NCBI GenBank assembly: GCA_030697165.1
Contig: JAUYQQ010000008.1
Location: forward strand, 191,001-255,000
Source of the DNA: Acidobacteriota bacterium
GTDB lineage: Bacteria; Acidobacteriota; Vicinamibacteria; Vicinamibacterales; UBA2999
Direction: 5' to 3'
Length of the DNA stretch: 64,000 nt
The translations under genes were made by a program, and so were the position numbers. The notes beneath the pieces are model-generated. The model did not search any database, had not been told where the DNA came from, and worked only from the letters and a program-made list of their open reading frames with translations. Below are positions 34,593 to 48,328 of this stretch, piece by piece (position 1 is the first letter of the stretch; the number at the start of each line of letters is the position of its first letter).

Positions 34593-35414
34593 TCACGACA
34601 CGCGCGGCAGCACCGGCGCCTCGTCCAACTCGACTTCTTTCACGGCTTCAGGCGACGACCTCGGCGGCGACACCTCGGCCGCCAGGCTTTCATCCATCGG
34701 CCGCTGCTCGCGGCTTTCCGTCAGCTGCACCTCGTCCGTGAGGTCGAGCCGCAGCGGCGTCATCGAGACCCACCGTTGCTCGATCGCCCACCGGTCGGTG
34801 CCTTCGTCGGCGCCTTCGAGCGGCTTCACGCTGAACCAGAACAACTCGCGGCCCAGCGGATCCTTCGTCGGCACGATCAGCCCGTCGTATTGCCGCACCG
34901 ACACGCGGGTCCAGATGATGCCGCGCGGATCCTTCGGCAGGTTGACGTTGACGAGGGACAGCTCGTGCGCCGGCGCTAACACCTCGAGCACGCGGCGCAT
35001 CCACGGTTTCAGCGTCGTGAAGTCATCGATGCCCGACGGGGCGCTGAACGCGATGCCGCGCAGGCCAAGCAGGGCCGCCTGTTTCGCGGCGGCCAGGGTC
35101 CCTGAATGCCAGATCGAGTTGCCGATGTTAAGGCCGAGATTGCAACCCGACACCACCAGGTCAACCTTTTCCCATTGATGGGCGCCGAGCGCAACACAGT
35201 CGGCCGGCGTGCCGTTGACGCGAAACGCGGGGAACCCGTGAATGGGCGTTTGTCGGTACGACAGCGGACGGCTGGCGGTAATGGCGTGGCCCATCCCGGA
35301 TTGCTCGACGTTGGGCGCCACAATGCGAACCGAGCCAAACTCGGCTGCGACTTCCGCCAGCGCGGCAATGCCCGGGCTGTAGATACCATCGTCATTGCAC
35401 ACGAGGATTCTCAT
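34593..35414 (-). CDS. surE: Survival protein SurE, 5'/3'-nucleotidase
   Basis: A 273-residue SurE-type phosphatase. The metal site is complete: MRILVCNDDG (Asp-Asp), APNVEQSGMGHAIT (Ser), and SGCNLGLNIGNSIWHSGT (Asn). VNGTPADCVALG is also diagnostic. The family hydrolyses nucleoside monophosphates and short polyphosphate in a divalent-metal-dependent way. Compared with typical SurE (about 250 residues) there is a Glu/Pro/Ser-rich C-terminal extension of about 40 residues with no motif. It ends 3 nt from the convergent mutM stop and is divergent from the lipid kinase gene. Confidence 0.95.
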   Translation of the reverse strand: MRILVCNDDGIYSPGIAALAEVAAEFGSVRIVAPNVEQSGMGHAITASRPLSYRQTPIHGFPAFRVNGTPADCVALGAHQWEKVDLVVSGCNLGLNIGNSIWHSGTLAAAKQAALLGLRGIAFSAPSGIDDFTTLKPWMRRVLEVLAPAHELSLVNVNLPKDPRGIIWTRVSVRQYDGLIVPTKDPLGRELFWFSVKPLEGADEGTDRWAIEQRWVSMTPLRLDLTDEVQLTESREQRPMDESLAAEVSPPRSSPEAVKEVELDEAPVLPRVS

Positions 35415-35474
35415 TGCACGGGTAAATGCAAGAGACCGGCCAGCGGCACGGGATGTGCTAGAAAGCTGGCGCGC

Positions 35475-36341
35475 ATGAACGTCTGTCTCTTCTGGAACCC
35501 ACACGCCGGCGAGGGCCTCTCCATGGACGAGGTGACCGCCATGATCGGTGACGCGGGTCATTCAGTCGCTCGCGTGATCAGGCACCCGTCGGAACTGCAA
35601 CTCACGTCGCATGCAAGCGTGGATGCAGTCGTGGCGGCCGGCGGCGATGGCACGGTGGCGATCGCGGCGAGGGCCCTTGCGGGTGGCCAGGTGCCGCTGT
35701 GCGTGCTTGCGCTCGGCACCGCGAACAATATTGCCGACAGTCTCAACCTTCGCGGACAGCCACGGCAGGTGATCGCGGCGTGGGCCGGACAGCAAGTGGT
35801 CCGCATCGACGCCGGCATCATCCAGGACGCCGCTGGCGAAACTCCGTTCTTCGAGAGCGTCGGCGCCGGTCTCGTCGCAACCGCGATCGGACGTGCGAAC
35901 ACGGCCGTCGACCCCAACGCTGACGTCGCCACCCAGCTTCAGCAAGCGCGCGACATGTACGTGGAGCTGATCGATGACCTCGAGCCGCGCCGGCATGAGA
36001 TCAACATCGATGGCACGTTGATCGCCGGCGACTACTTGTTGGTGGAAGTGCTGAACATGCCCTCGGTCGGGCCCAACATCCGCCTGACGCCCGAGGTCAA
36101 CCCCGCCGACGGCCTGCTGTCGCTCGTGGTCGCCACCGAGGCCGATCGCCCAGGCCTGCGGGCCTATCTGCAGTCGCGGGCCACCGGCGAACCGTGCGAT
36201 GCCGGGCTCAAGTCCTGGCGCGGCACCAGGATCACGATCGCCGGGCTCGCGCGGTATCACGTCGACGACGAGCTGAGAACAGCCAACGACCGTGCGGTCA
36301 CCATTGGGGTCAAACGAGACTACCTGCCGGTAGTGGCCTAA
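35475..36341 (+). CDS. Diacylglycerol-kinase-family lipid kinase
   Basis: A 288-residue protein of the DAGK catalytic family (YegS/DgkB-like). The nucleotide-binding motifs are VAAGGDGTVAIAARAL and LALGTANNIADSL, and the C-terminal beta domain carries GPNIRLTPEVNPADGLLSLV. Relatives phosphorylate diacylglycerol, ceramide or other lipids. It is cytoplasmic and acts at the membrane. It is the only gene on this strand between surE and a minus-strand gene; the substrate is not predictable. Confidence 0.88.
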   Translation: MNVCLFWNPHAGEGLSMDEVTAMIGDAGHSVARVIRHPSELQLTSHASVDAVVAAGGDGTVAIAARALAGGQVPLCVLALGTANNIADSLNLRGQPRQVIAAWAGQQVVRIDAGIIQDAAGETPFFESVGAGLVATAIGRANTAVDPNADVATQLQQARDMYVELIDDLEPRRHEINIDGTLIAGDYLLVEVLNMPSVGPNIRLTPEVNPADGLLSLVVATEADRPGLRAYLQSRATGEPCDAGLKSWRGTRITIAGLARYHVDDELRTANDRAVTIGVKRDYLPVVA

Positions 36342-36389
36342 GCCACCGCTTAGCCGCGGGCTGTTCGCTGGAGTGCAATTCGGGTCTGA

Positions 36390-37061
36390 CTAGCGGTGGT
36401 GGCGGCGCGCGAGCGCCAGGCCGTTCAGGCCGTAGTCGTCGCGGCGGCCGAGGCCAAGCTCCACGCGAACTTCGTTTTCGCGTTGGATGGCGCATGCCTC
36501 GGTGGCGCGCTGGCCCGGCGCAGGGTCGGCGCACCGGCCCGACATGTGGCCCTTTAGCAGATACGGCAGCGCGTGCCCGTACACCTCGTGCGCGAGAATG
36601 CGGTCGAGGTCGGCGTCGAGGTCGAACATCCGTCCATTTCGCGCGTGCAGCACTTCGAGCAACTCCACGTTGACGACCACGACGACGAGGTCAACGGTGT
36701 CGTTCTCGCCGGGAATAGGCTGGACCTCGGCGAGCACCCGGTCGTCGAACGGCTTGGCCGGCCCACCGGCGGAGTCGGCGACGCGCACCTGGTCGGGCGT
36801 GACGAGCAGCGCACGGCGGCCGGTCGCGGCCAGGTCGTCGATGGCCTGTCGCCACGCGGCGCTGCCGGCATGCAGCCGGAGCACACTGGCCACCAACGCC
36901 GGATGGCTGGCGTGAATGATCCTGGCGTCAGCAGCGGGCTTCGTTTTCGGGAGCTGCGACTTGGCGAGCTGGGTCTGGGCGAAGGCGCTAGTCGAGTAAC
37001 CGGCAATCAGAATTGCCGCGACCGCACACGAGGCGAACCACCGCGACTGGCTCACGTCCAT
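36390..37061 (-). CDS. Exported protein with HEVYGH motif, possible metallopeptidase
   Basis: A 223-residue protein with a signal peptide (about 1-28, ending SAFAQ). A C-terminal region contains the sequence ILAHEVYGHALPYLL, in which a helix carries His-Glu and a second His five residues on (HExxxH, not the classical HExxH), followed by a Glu (ENEVR). This resembles the helix of some zincin-like proteins, but the spacing argues for caution. The N-terminal half is mixed alpha/beta with two predicted strands (LVVVVVNVELLEV). It is expected outside the cytoplasm. Function unknown. Confidence 0.65.
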   Translation of the reverse strand: MDVSQSRWFASCAVAAILIAGYSTSAFAQTQLAKSQLPKTKPAADARIIHASHPALVASVLRLHAGSAAWRQAIDDLAATGRRALLVTPDQVRVADSAGGPAKPFDDRVLAEVQPIPGENDTVDLVVVVVNVELLEVLHARNGRMFDLDADLDRILAHEVYGHALPYLLKGHMSGRCADPAPGQRATEACAIQRENEVRVELGLGRRDDYGLNGLALARRHHR

Positions 37062-37163
37062 ACAACAGTGAAGTAACAGTAAAGTTAATTGTGTGTTACA
37101 TCAAGTAAACTTCGCCGCCCCGAATGGTCGAGTTTGCCGTGTGACGAAGTTGTAACGGGAAGC

Positions 37164-37194
37164 AGGCAACCCCAGAGAAGGGGTTGCCTCCACC
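37164..37194. repeat. Intergenic palindrome (class C)
   Basis: AGGCAACCCC and GGGGTTGCCT (10 bp, perfect) enclose AGAGAA and are followed by CCACC. It is the partner of the intragenic copy at 2244-2268 and lies just after the FGE-fold gene. Confidence 0.8.
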
Positions 37195-37199
37195 GAGCC

Positions 37200-38027
37200 C
37201 TAGCGGACCAGGGCGACGCGAAAGCCGATAAAGGCGCGTCGAGCGCCGGGATCGGCGGCGCCGCGGGTGGTCGTGCGAACCTGGCGTGCCGCGTCTGCGA
37301 AGTGGCCGCCGCGCATCACCCACAACGCATCCGCGTCGAGGTTCGCGCGATCGTCGGACGGATCGTACGGATACGGCTGATAGGGACTGCTCGTCCACTC
37401 CCACACGTTGCCGCTCATGTCGGCCAGGCCGTACGGGCACTCTGGACACGCGAACTGCCCCACTGGCGTGACGCCCGTGCCCTCGAAGTTGCCGCGATCC
37501 TTTCGCGGCTGCTCACCCCACGGATACGCACGACGATCGCCGCCGCGCGCCGCCTTTTCCCACTGCGCCTCGGTCGGCAGGCGCACGCGCCAGCCGGCGC
37601 GAACCAGGTCGCCCGCCGGACCCGGCGCCTTCGCCAGCACGCCCTCGAGCCACCGGCAGTACGCGATCGCGTTGGGCCAGCTGACAAACGTCACCGGATG
37701 CGTGGGGTGGCCGGCCAGGGTGGTGGCATCGACCGGCGCCTTGGTCGCGTTCACGAACGCGGCGTACTGCGCCACGGTGGTCTCGTGCCGCGCGAGATAG
37801 AACGCGGGCACATCAACGATGCCTTCACCCTGCGACGGCGACCACTTCTCGTTGTCGAACGCACGCGGGTCGACCGCGGGATCCGCGCCCATCGTGAACG
37901 GTCCCGCGGGGATCTCGACAAATTCGGGAACACCCGTTGTCGACAGCGATTGCCCGTCCGTGGGCGTGGAGGCGATCACCGCCACGACGAAGGCGGCCAG
38001 GCAGAAGGAACCGAACCTCAACTTCAT
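37200..38027 (-). CDS. Exported FGE/sulfatase-modifying-factor fold protein without catalytic Cys
   Basis: A 275-residue protein: signal peptide (MKLRFGSFCLAAFVVAVIAS) then one formylglycine-generating enzyme (SUMF1) domain. Typical elements are FVEIPAGPFTMGADP, PAFYLARHETTVAQYAAFVN, HPVTFVSWPNAIAYCRWLEG, RLPTEAQWEKAARGG, YPWGE and LADMSGNVWEWTSSP. Genuine FGEs have two closely spaced Cys before the final GFR motif; here the region (TTTRGAADPGARRAFIGFRV) has none, so formylglycine synthesis is unlikely and a binding or other role is inferred. Start overlaps the stop of the upstream membrane gene (ATGA), showing coupling. Confidence 0.85.
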   Translation of the reverse strand: MKLRFGSFCLAAFVVAVIASTPTDGQSLSTTGVPEFVEIPAGPFTMGADPAVDPRAFDNEKWSPSQGEGIVDVPAFYLARHETTVAQYAAFVNATKAPVDATTLAGHPTHPVTFVSWPNAIAYCRWLEGVLAKAPGPAGDLVRAGWRVRLPTEAQWEKAARGGDRRAYPWGEQPRKDRGNFEGTGVTPVGQFACPECPYGLADMSGNVWEWTSSPYQPYPYDPSDDRANLDADALWVMRGGHFADAARQVRTTTRGAADPGARRAFIGFRVALVR

Positions 38028-39637
38028 CGCGTCGCCGTCTGCGTGCCGCACGCGAAGTCCCACCCGTGCTTGCACGCGCGCGTGTAGAGATCGGGCTCGG
38101 GCATCTCCATCAGGTTCGGTCCGCCCTCGCGCAACAGCAACCGCAGATCAAACGCCCGTGGGTTGGCTTGCGCCGGTGAAGATGAGTCGAGCAGGTTGAC
38201 GCAGCCGGCCTGGAAGCGTCCCTCGCACGCGCGCGAGAAGTACGCAAACGCGCGTTCGGGGTCGGCAGGCACCAACCGGCCTTCGGTGTAGTGCCGGCCC
38301 AGTTCGTTGCAGGCCCACCCGGCGTTGTCGCCGCAGTACGACGCTTCGATTCGCAACAGCCGCTCGCAGGCCTGCGGCTTGCCGGCCGCGCACGCCTGCT
38401 GCCAGAACGGCAGCGAATCGCCCTTGTGCATCCCGTCTGCCCCGCCGGTCATGGTCATCACGCCGAAGACGAGGACCCACACGCCCATGTGGGCCAGGTT
38501 GGCGCGGCCAAGCGGCGGGTCGAGGCCAAGCACGTGGATCCACGGCCGTTCGCCCAGGTTACGCACCGCGCGATCGATTGCCGGCACGGCCAGGTTCAGC
38601 AGCGGCACGCACAGCAACTTGTCGTAGAACGTCGGCATGCCCATGGCGCCGAGCAGCGCATACAGGCCGAAGACGCCCAGCCCGTACAACACGCCGAAGA
38701 TCGCGCGCCCGAGTGGCGTTCGTGGCGACGTGGAGGGATCGGTCACGAGCAGGTGCAGTCCGAGGAACACCGCCGACGGGATGTCTGAATCCACGAAGTA
38801 CGGCACGCCCGTGATGGCGGTGTAGATCAGGCTGCCGCCAAACAGCGTGAGCGCCGCCATGGCGGTGACCGGCGTGATCGAGAAGAAGTACATGACCACG
38901 AGCCCCACACCGAACAGCACCTTGTAGATGTTCGGGCCGAGGCTGAACGTGGTGGCAATTTCCTGGCCCCACGTCAGGTGCGTGGTGCCGGTGGCGAGCA
39001 GCACCACCGAGAAGATGGCCAGCGAGAACGCCGACGGATTGAAGATGTGGACCTTCTTTCCATCGCGCTCCCACCGCACGAACGCCTTGCCGGCGAAGCC
39101 GACCGCGACCAGGAGGAACTGGAACGCAAACCAGTCGTCCACGAACCACAGGAACAGGTTGGTGCTGAAGATGATCGGGAACGGCCCGAAGCCCAGGCCA
39201 TAGCGTTCGCGGCGCGACCACGCCAGCAACATGTCGAACGCGTAGGCGAACAGGAGCTGGCCGGCCAGCAGCGGGGCAAAGTCGTAGACCGGGCGCCAGT
39301 AGTAGCCCCAATAGGCGTAAACGGTCAGATGGCAGCAGGCCTGGATGTAGTGCTGCTGGCGGGGAGGAGCGAGGTAAATGCCGGGCGAGCCCCCCTCGCG
39401 ATCCCGTAGGAAGATGACGCCGAGCCACGCCAGCAAGATCGCGCCAGAGCCCCAAAACGACCACAACAGAGCCTGGCTTGCTTGGATCCGGGGCAGAAGC
39501 GTCAGGGCCAGCAGCCCGGCGGTGAATACCAGCGGCAGCAGCAGGACGCCGGTCGAGCGTGCTCCCGGGGCATCGAACGATTGTTCAGGACGGGGGGGTG
39601 TTCCCTCGCGCCGGTCCCGGCGCTTCGCGGACGACAT
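38024..39637 (-). CDS. RnfD/NqrB-like membrane protein fused to Sel1-type repeats
   Basis: A 537-residue protein with about nine or ten transmembrane helices (residues about 25-425) and a soluble C-terminal part. HLLVTDPSTSPRTPLGRAIF corresponds to the conserved motif of RnfD/NqrB subunits where FMN is covalently attached to a Thr. The C-terminal 130 residues hold Sel1-like units (CNELGRHYTEGRLV, DPERAFAYFSRACEGRFQAG). No other Rnf or Nqr subunits are nearby, so it is probably a free-standing relative of the complex. It is coupled by ATGA overlap to an FGE-fold gene, and divergent from a quinoprotein gene. Confidence 0.8.
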   Translation of the reverse strand: MSSAKRRDRREGTPPRPEQSFDAPGARSTGVLLLPLVFTAGLLALTLLPRIQASQALLWSFWGSGAILLAWLGVIFLRDREGGSPGIYLAPPRQQHYIQACCHLTVYAYWGYYWRPVYDFAPLLAGQLLFAYAFDMLLAWSRRERYGLGFGPFPIIFSTNLFLWFVDDWFAFQFLLVAVGFAGKAFVRWERDGKKVHIFNPSAFSLAIFSVVLLATGTTHLTWGQEIATTFSLGPNIYKVLFGVGLVVMYFFSITPVTAMAALTLFGGSLIYTAITGVPYFVDSDIPSAVFLGLHLLVTDPSTSPRTPLGRAIFGVLYGLGVFGLYALLGAMGMPTFYDKLLCVPLLNLAVPAIDRAVRNLGERPWIHVLGLDPPLGRANLAHMGVWVLVFGVMTMTGGADGMHKGDSLPFWQQACAAGKPQACERLLRIEASYCGDNAGWACNELGRHYTEGRLVPADPERAFAYFSRACEGRFQAGCVNLLDSSSPAQANPRAFDLRLLLREGGPNLMEMPEPDLYTRACKHGWDFACGTQTATR

Positions 39638-39806
39638 GGTTGTTCTGGGTGACCGAAAGGTGAGCTTTAAGCTTGTACACCACGCTCCCCCCCTGCGCAA
39701 ATGGTTGACAGAAACCGTCTGGACAGGCACTCTTGGCCGGCTGTACTTATAGTTCGGCGCGACCACCTCTTCGGGGCAGGCGCGCGAGCACATAGCAGAG
39801 GTGCCG

Positions 39807-41888
39807 ATGACAAGGGGAATATCGGGTAAGTGGACCCGCCACGCATTTGTGGGCGGGTTGGTGGTCGCGGTCGCGGTGGTCCTTTCGGGGCTGGCCGGTG
39901 TCGCGCAGAACAAGGCCGACTGGACGACGATCACGGGAGGTAATGACTCCACGAGATACTCGCCGCTCGATCAGATCAACGCGTCGAACTTCAACTCGCT
40001 GGCCGTGGCCTGGGAGTGGGGCGCCGCGTCGGCCCCGGGCGTCGACATTGGCGATGTCAATGGCCGCTCGCTGCCGATTTATGTCGACGGCATGCTGCTG
40101 ACCACGTCGGGCCCGCGCCGCACGGTGGTGTCGCTGGATCCGGCGACCGGCAAGACGCTGTGGACGTTCCAGGAACCCGAGACGCCGCGTCACGCGTACT
40201 CGATGCGTTCGAACCACGGCAAGGGCGTGGCCTACGGCCGCATCGACGGCCGCGGCGTGGTGTTTGTCACCACCCCGGGCTTCTTCCTGCACGCGCTCGA
40301 CGCCAAGACCGGCCAGCCGCTCGAGAAGTGGGGCGGGGCGGTTCCGGTGCGCGGCTTCCCCACCACCGGCTCGGTCGACATGCTCAAGGACCTGATTGCC
40401 GACTGGGATCCGTGGCTGAACGCGAAGCTGCCGTATGACCCGGCGCAGGGCCTGCCCTTGACGCTCGGCTACATCACCACCTCCTCGCCGCCCATCGTCG
40501 TCAACGACACGCTGGTCGTCGGCAACTCGGCCGAGCAGGGTTACAACCAGACGCGCGTCGAGAACGTGCCCGGCGACATCCTTGGCTACGACGTCAAGAC
40601 TGGCAAGTACCTCTGGAAGTTCCACGTCATTCCGCGGCCGGGCGAATTCGGTCACGAGACGTGGGAGAACGATGCGTGGAAGTGGACCGGCGACATCTCG
40701 TCGTGGGCGCCGATGTCGGCCGACCCGGCGCGCGGCCTGGTCTACATCCCGACCAACGGCGCGACCATCGATTACTTCGGCGGCTTCCGTCCCGGCGACA
40801 ACCTGTTTGGCACGAGCGTGATTGCCCTCGACGTGAAGACCGGCAAGCGCGTGTGGCACCACCAGCTGGTACGCCACGACATCTGGAACTACGACACGCC
40901 GACCGCGCCCGTGCTGATGGACGTGACGGTTGACGGCAAGCGGATCCCGGGCCTGTTCCAGGTGACAAAGCAGTCGTGGGTCTACTCGTATGACCGCACC
41001 AACGGCCGGCCGATCTGGCCGTTCGTCGACAAACCAGCGCCGCAGTCGCTGGTGCCGACCGAGAAGCTGGCGGCGACGCAGCCGCACGTGACCAAGCCCC
41101 TGCCGTTCGACAAGCAGGGCCGGACCGAAGACGACGTGATCGACTACACGCCCGAGATCAAGCGCCTGGCGCTCGCGCGCGCCAAGGAACGTGATCTGCT
41201 GGCGCCGCTGTTCGCCCCGCCGACGCACCGCGGCAACAAGGAGGGCAAGGGCCCCGCGAACATCTGCCCCGGCGGCGCGGGTGGTGCGAACATCACCGGC
41301 CCACCGGCGGCCGACCCGACGACGGGCTACCTGTTCATCACGACGTTCAACGGCTGCTCGCCGACGATCCTCGCTCCGGCCAAGGAGAAGGACAACGACA
41401 AGATGACCGGCACGACGCTGGCCATGTGGGCCACGGCGCGTGGCGAAGGCGCACCGCCGGCCAAGCCGGATCCCAACGATCCGCTGTTCGGCATTCCCGA
41501 CATCTTCAAGGGACCGATCGGCCGCATCGTCGCGATCAACATGAACACCGGTGATCACGTGTGGATGATCCCGCACGGCGAGATGGCACAGGCCCAGCAG
41601 GATCAGTTCAAGAACAATCCGCTGATGAAGGGCCTGACGTTCGACACCAACTGGGGCCGCCGCGGCCACGCCGCGATGGCGGCGACCTCGACGCTTCTGT
41701 TCGCGACCGGCCAGACCGCCGACAACCGCCCGCACCTGTTTGCCATCGACAAGGCAACCGGCAAGCGCGTGGGCCAGGTGGCGACCCGCGCCATGGGCCA
41801 GTACGGCCTGATGACCTACATGCATGGCGGCAAGCAGTATCTCGTGATGCCGCGCAACGGTGGCTACACGACGCTCGCACTGCCGTAA
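39807..41888 (+). CDS. Exported PQQ-dependent quinoprotein dehydrogenase
   Basis: A 693-residue eight-bladed propeller protein with an N-terminal hydrophobic signal (about 12-33, ending GVAQ). Blade motifs recur ([64 protein letters not shown]), and the front matches quinoprotein dehydrogenases ([20 protein letters not shown]). PQQ enzymes of this type oxidise alcohols or sugars in the periplasm and pass electrons to quinones or cytochromes. No fused cytochrome c domain is present. A strong terminator follows. Confidence 0.9.
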   Translation: MTRGISGKWTRHAFVGGLVVAVAVVLSGLAGVAQNKADWTTITGGNDSTRYSPLDQINASNFNSLAVAWEWGAASAPGVDIGDVNGRSLPIYVDGMLLTTSGPRRTVVSLDPATGKTLWTFQEPETPRHAYSMRSNHGKGVAYGRIDGRGVVFVTTPGFFLHALDAKTGQPLEKWGGAVPVRGFPTTGSVDMLKDLIADWDPWLNAKLPYDPAQGLPLTLGYITTSSPPIVVNDTLVVGNSAEQGYNQTRVENVPGDILGYDVKTGKYLWKFHVIPRPGEFGHETWENDAWKWTGDISSWAPMSADPARGLVYIPTNGATIDYFGGFRPGDNLFGTSVIALDVKTGKRVWHHQLVRHDIWNYDTPTAPVLMDVTVDGKRIPGLFQVTKQSWVYSYDRTNGRPIWPFVDKPAPQSLVPTEKLAATQPHVTKPLPFDKQGRTEDDVIDYTPEIKRLALARAKERDLLAPLFAPPTHRGNKEGKGPANICPGGAGGANITGPPAADPTTGYLFITTFNGCSPTILAPAKEKDNDKMTGTTLAMWATARGEGAPPAKPDPNDPLFGIPDIFKGPIGRIVAINMNTGDHVWMIPHGEMAQAQQDQFKNNPLMKGLTFDTNWGRRGHAAMAATSTLLFATGQTADNRPHLFAIDKATGKRVGQVATRAMGQYGLMTYMHGGKQYLVMPRNGGYTTLALP

Positions 41889-41908
41889 CGCAGTCAGAGA
41901 CTAACGAC

Positions 41909-41942
41909 AAGGGCCGGCCACAGCAATGTGTCCGGCCTTTTT
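41909..41942. terminator. Rho-independent terminator, usable from both sides
   Basis: GGCCGGCCAC and GTGTCCGGCC pair with one mismatch around AGCAAT, followed by TTTTT; the 5' side has AA then G. It lies between convergent quinoprotein and gltD genes. Confidence 0.8.
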
Positions 41943-41952
41943 CTTGTACGGA

Positions 41953-43389
41953 CTAGTTGGTGGTTGCGAGGAACTGATCGATCGCGGCGGCGGCGCGCCG
42001 GCCATCATCGATCGCCCAGACGATCAGCGACTGGCCGCGTTGCATGTCGCCGGCAGCGAAGACGCCGGGGACGTTCGTCATCCACTGCTCGTCGCGCGCG
42101 ACGGTGCCGCGGTCGTTCATGCGGACGTCGAGGTCGGTGAGCAGGCGGCTCTTCTCCGGTCCGACAAAGCCCATCGCCAGCAGCACCAGGTCGGCCCTCA
42201 TCTCGAACGTGCTATCGGGCAGCGGTTCGAACGACGCGCGGCCGTTGGTCACGACGCGGCTCACCTTGTGGCCATGCAGCGTGCGGACGCGACCGTCGCT
42301 GTCGCCCGTCAGCTCGGTGGTCGCGACGGCGTAGACGCGCTCGCCGCCCTCTTCGTGGGCGGATGAGGTGCGGAAAATCTTGGGCCACAGCGGCCACGGG
42401 TTGTCGTCGGCGCGCGCGGGTGGCGGCGTCGGCATCAGTTCGAGCTGGGTTACTGACAGGGCGCCCTGGCGGTGCACGGTGCCGAGGCAGTCGGCGCCGG
42501 TGTCGCCGCCGCCGATGATCACGACATGCTTGCCGGCAGCGGTGATCTCGGGCGCACTAAAGTGCGCCCCTACATCGTCTCCTTGGCACTTGCGGTTCTG
42601 CTGCGTCAGGAACTCCATGGCGAAATGCACGCCTGTGAGTTCCCGCCCTGGGACCGTGAGGTCGCGGGGACTACCGGCGCCGCCGGCCAGCAGAATCGCG
42701 TCGAAGTCGCGCTGCAGGTCCTGCGCCGTGACGTCATCGCCGACGTTCATGCCGGTGCGAAACACAACCCCCTCGGCCCGCATCAGCTCGAGGCGGCGGT
42801 CGAGCACCCGCTTTTCCATCTTGAACTCGGGGATGCCGTAGCGCAGCAACCCGCCCACGCGGTCGGACTTCTCGAACACGGTCACGCTGTGGCCGGCGCG
42901 ATTGAGCTGCGCGGCGGCCGCCAGGCCGGCGGGACCGGAGCCAATTACGGCCACCTTCTTCCAGGTGCGGGTGACCGGCGGTTCGGGGACGATCCATCCT
43001 TCGTCGAAGGCGCGATCGACAATCGACAACTCGATCGACTTGATCGTGACCGGATCCTTGTTGATGCCGAGCACGCACGACCCCTCGCACGGCGCCGGGC
43101 ACAGCAGGCCGGTGAACTCGGGGAAGTTGTTGGTCTGGTGCAGCCGCTCGATGGCCGCCCGCCAGTTGTTCTTGTAGACGAGGTCGTTCCAGTCGGGGAT
43201 GAGGTTGCCAAGCGGACAGCCCTGGTGACAGAACGGGATGCCGCAGTCCATGCAACGCGCCGCCTGGCGCGTCAGGTCCTCGACGGGATAGGCCGTGTAG
43301 ACGTGGCGGTAGTCGCCAATGCGTTCCGCCACCGGCCGCGACGGCGGCTTGCTGCGCGAGAACTCGATGAATCCGGTTGGCTTACCCAT
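41953..43389 (-). CDS. gltD: Glutamate synthase small subunit (NADPH)
   Basis: A 478-residue GltD, the NADPH-oxidising partner of GltB. N-terminal Cys clusters for two 4Fe-4S centres are visible (CMDCGIPFCHQGCPLGNLIP and LCPAPCEGSCVLGIN), then FAD motif VAVIGSGPAGLAAAAQLNRA and NADPH motif HVVIIGGGDTGADCLGT. A REP-like palindrome (42550-42576) is translated in frame as DDVGAHFSAPEI, just before the second Rossmann motif, where most GltD proteins have a short loop. The start at 43389 gives MGKPTGFIEFSR, the usual family N terminus. It is downstream of gltB, separated by about 120 bp that contain an inverted repeat. Confidence 0.95.
   Translation of the reverse strand: MGKPTGFIEFSRSKPPSRPVAERIGDYRHVYTAYPVEDLTRQAARCMDCGIPFCHQGCPLGNLIPDWNDLVYKNNWRAAIERLHQTNNFPEFTGLLCPAPCEGSCVLGINKDPVTIKSIELSIVDRAFDEGWIVPEPPVTRTWKKVAVIGSGPAGLAAAAQLNRAGHSVTVFEKSDRVGGLLRYGIPEFKMEKRVLDRRLELMRAEGVVFRTGMNVGDDVTAQDLQRDFDAILLAGGAGSPRDLTVPGRELTGVHFAMEFLTQQNRKCQGDDVGAHFSAPEITAAGKHVVIIGGGDTGADCLGTVHRQGALSVTQLELMPTPPPARADDNPWPLWPKIFRTSSAHEEGGERVYAVATTELTGDSDGRVRTLHGHKVSRVVTNGRASFEPLPDSTFEMRADLVLLAMGFVGPEKSRLLTDLDVRMNDRGTVARDEQWMTNVPGVFAAGDMQRGQSLIVWAIDDGRRAAAAIDQFLATTN
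42550..42576 (-). repeat. REP-like hairpin inside gltD
   Basis: On the minus strand GATGTAG precedes a perfect hairpin (arms GGGCGCACT and AGTGCGCCC with a TT centre). It matches the gene-end elements at 49520-49588 and keeps the gltD frame open. Confidence 0.8.
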
Positions 43390-43403
43390 GAATGCGGCCC
43401 ACA

Positions 43404-43503
43404 GAATCACGGAACCACGGGATCACTGAAAACCCGATTTCAGAACACACCCTTTGACCTTCCCAAGATTGCTTCAGTGCTTCCGTGTTTCCGTGCTTCA
43501 GTG
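43404..43503. repeat. Imperfect inverted repeat between gltB and gltD
   Basis: GAATCACGGAACCACGGGAT and CACTGAAAA on one side are mirrored by TTCAGTGCTTCCGTGTTTCC and GTGCTTCAGTG on the other. It could form a long imperfect hairpin within the operon and affect the level of gltD relative to gltB. Confidence 0.65.
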
Positions 43504-43509
43504 AAAGCA

Positions 43510-48051
<4,542 letters not shown>

Positions 48052-48328
48052 TTCCCTGGTCGGTATTAGAGAGGAAGGCCAAGCATAACCAAAGCGCAAT
48101 CTATTTATCTTTAGCATGCGATATGGGCATGGACCCCGTTACTCGATGGCCGGCACTGGCGTGACCGCGTCCTGGTCTTCACCGTGATCGGTGACGTCCA
48201 CGCCGACGCCCTCGTCGCGCACTCGAGGTCGGCGTTGTTCATGACGATAGTGAATAGGTAGAGGCCGTCTCATATCCAATATAAGAAAGTAGTGGTTTCC
48301 AACTTGAGGAAAGGGGACGATATTGCTG

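Noticed and set aside
37200-38027. Annotation as a true formylglycine-generating enzyme
   Set aside because: The two Cys needed for the oxygen-dependent reaction are absent before the final GFR motif.
39747-41825. A 690-codon minus-strand open frame opposite the quinoprotein gene
   Set aside because: Arg/His/Val-rich composition typical of antisense reading of high-GC coding sequence; the plus strand has clear propeller blades and a signal peptide.
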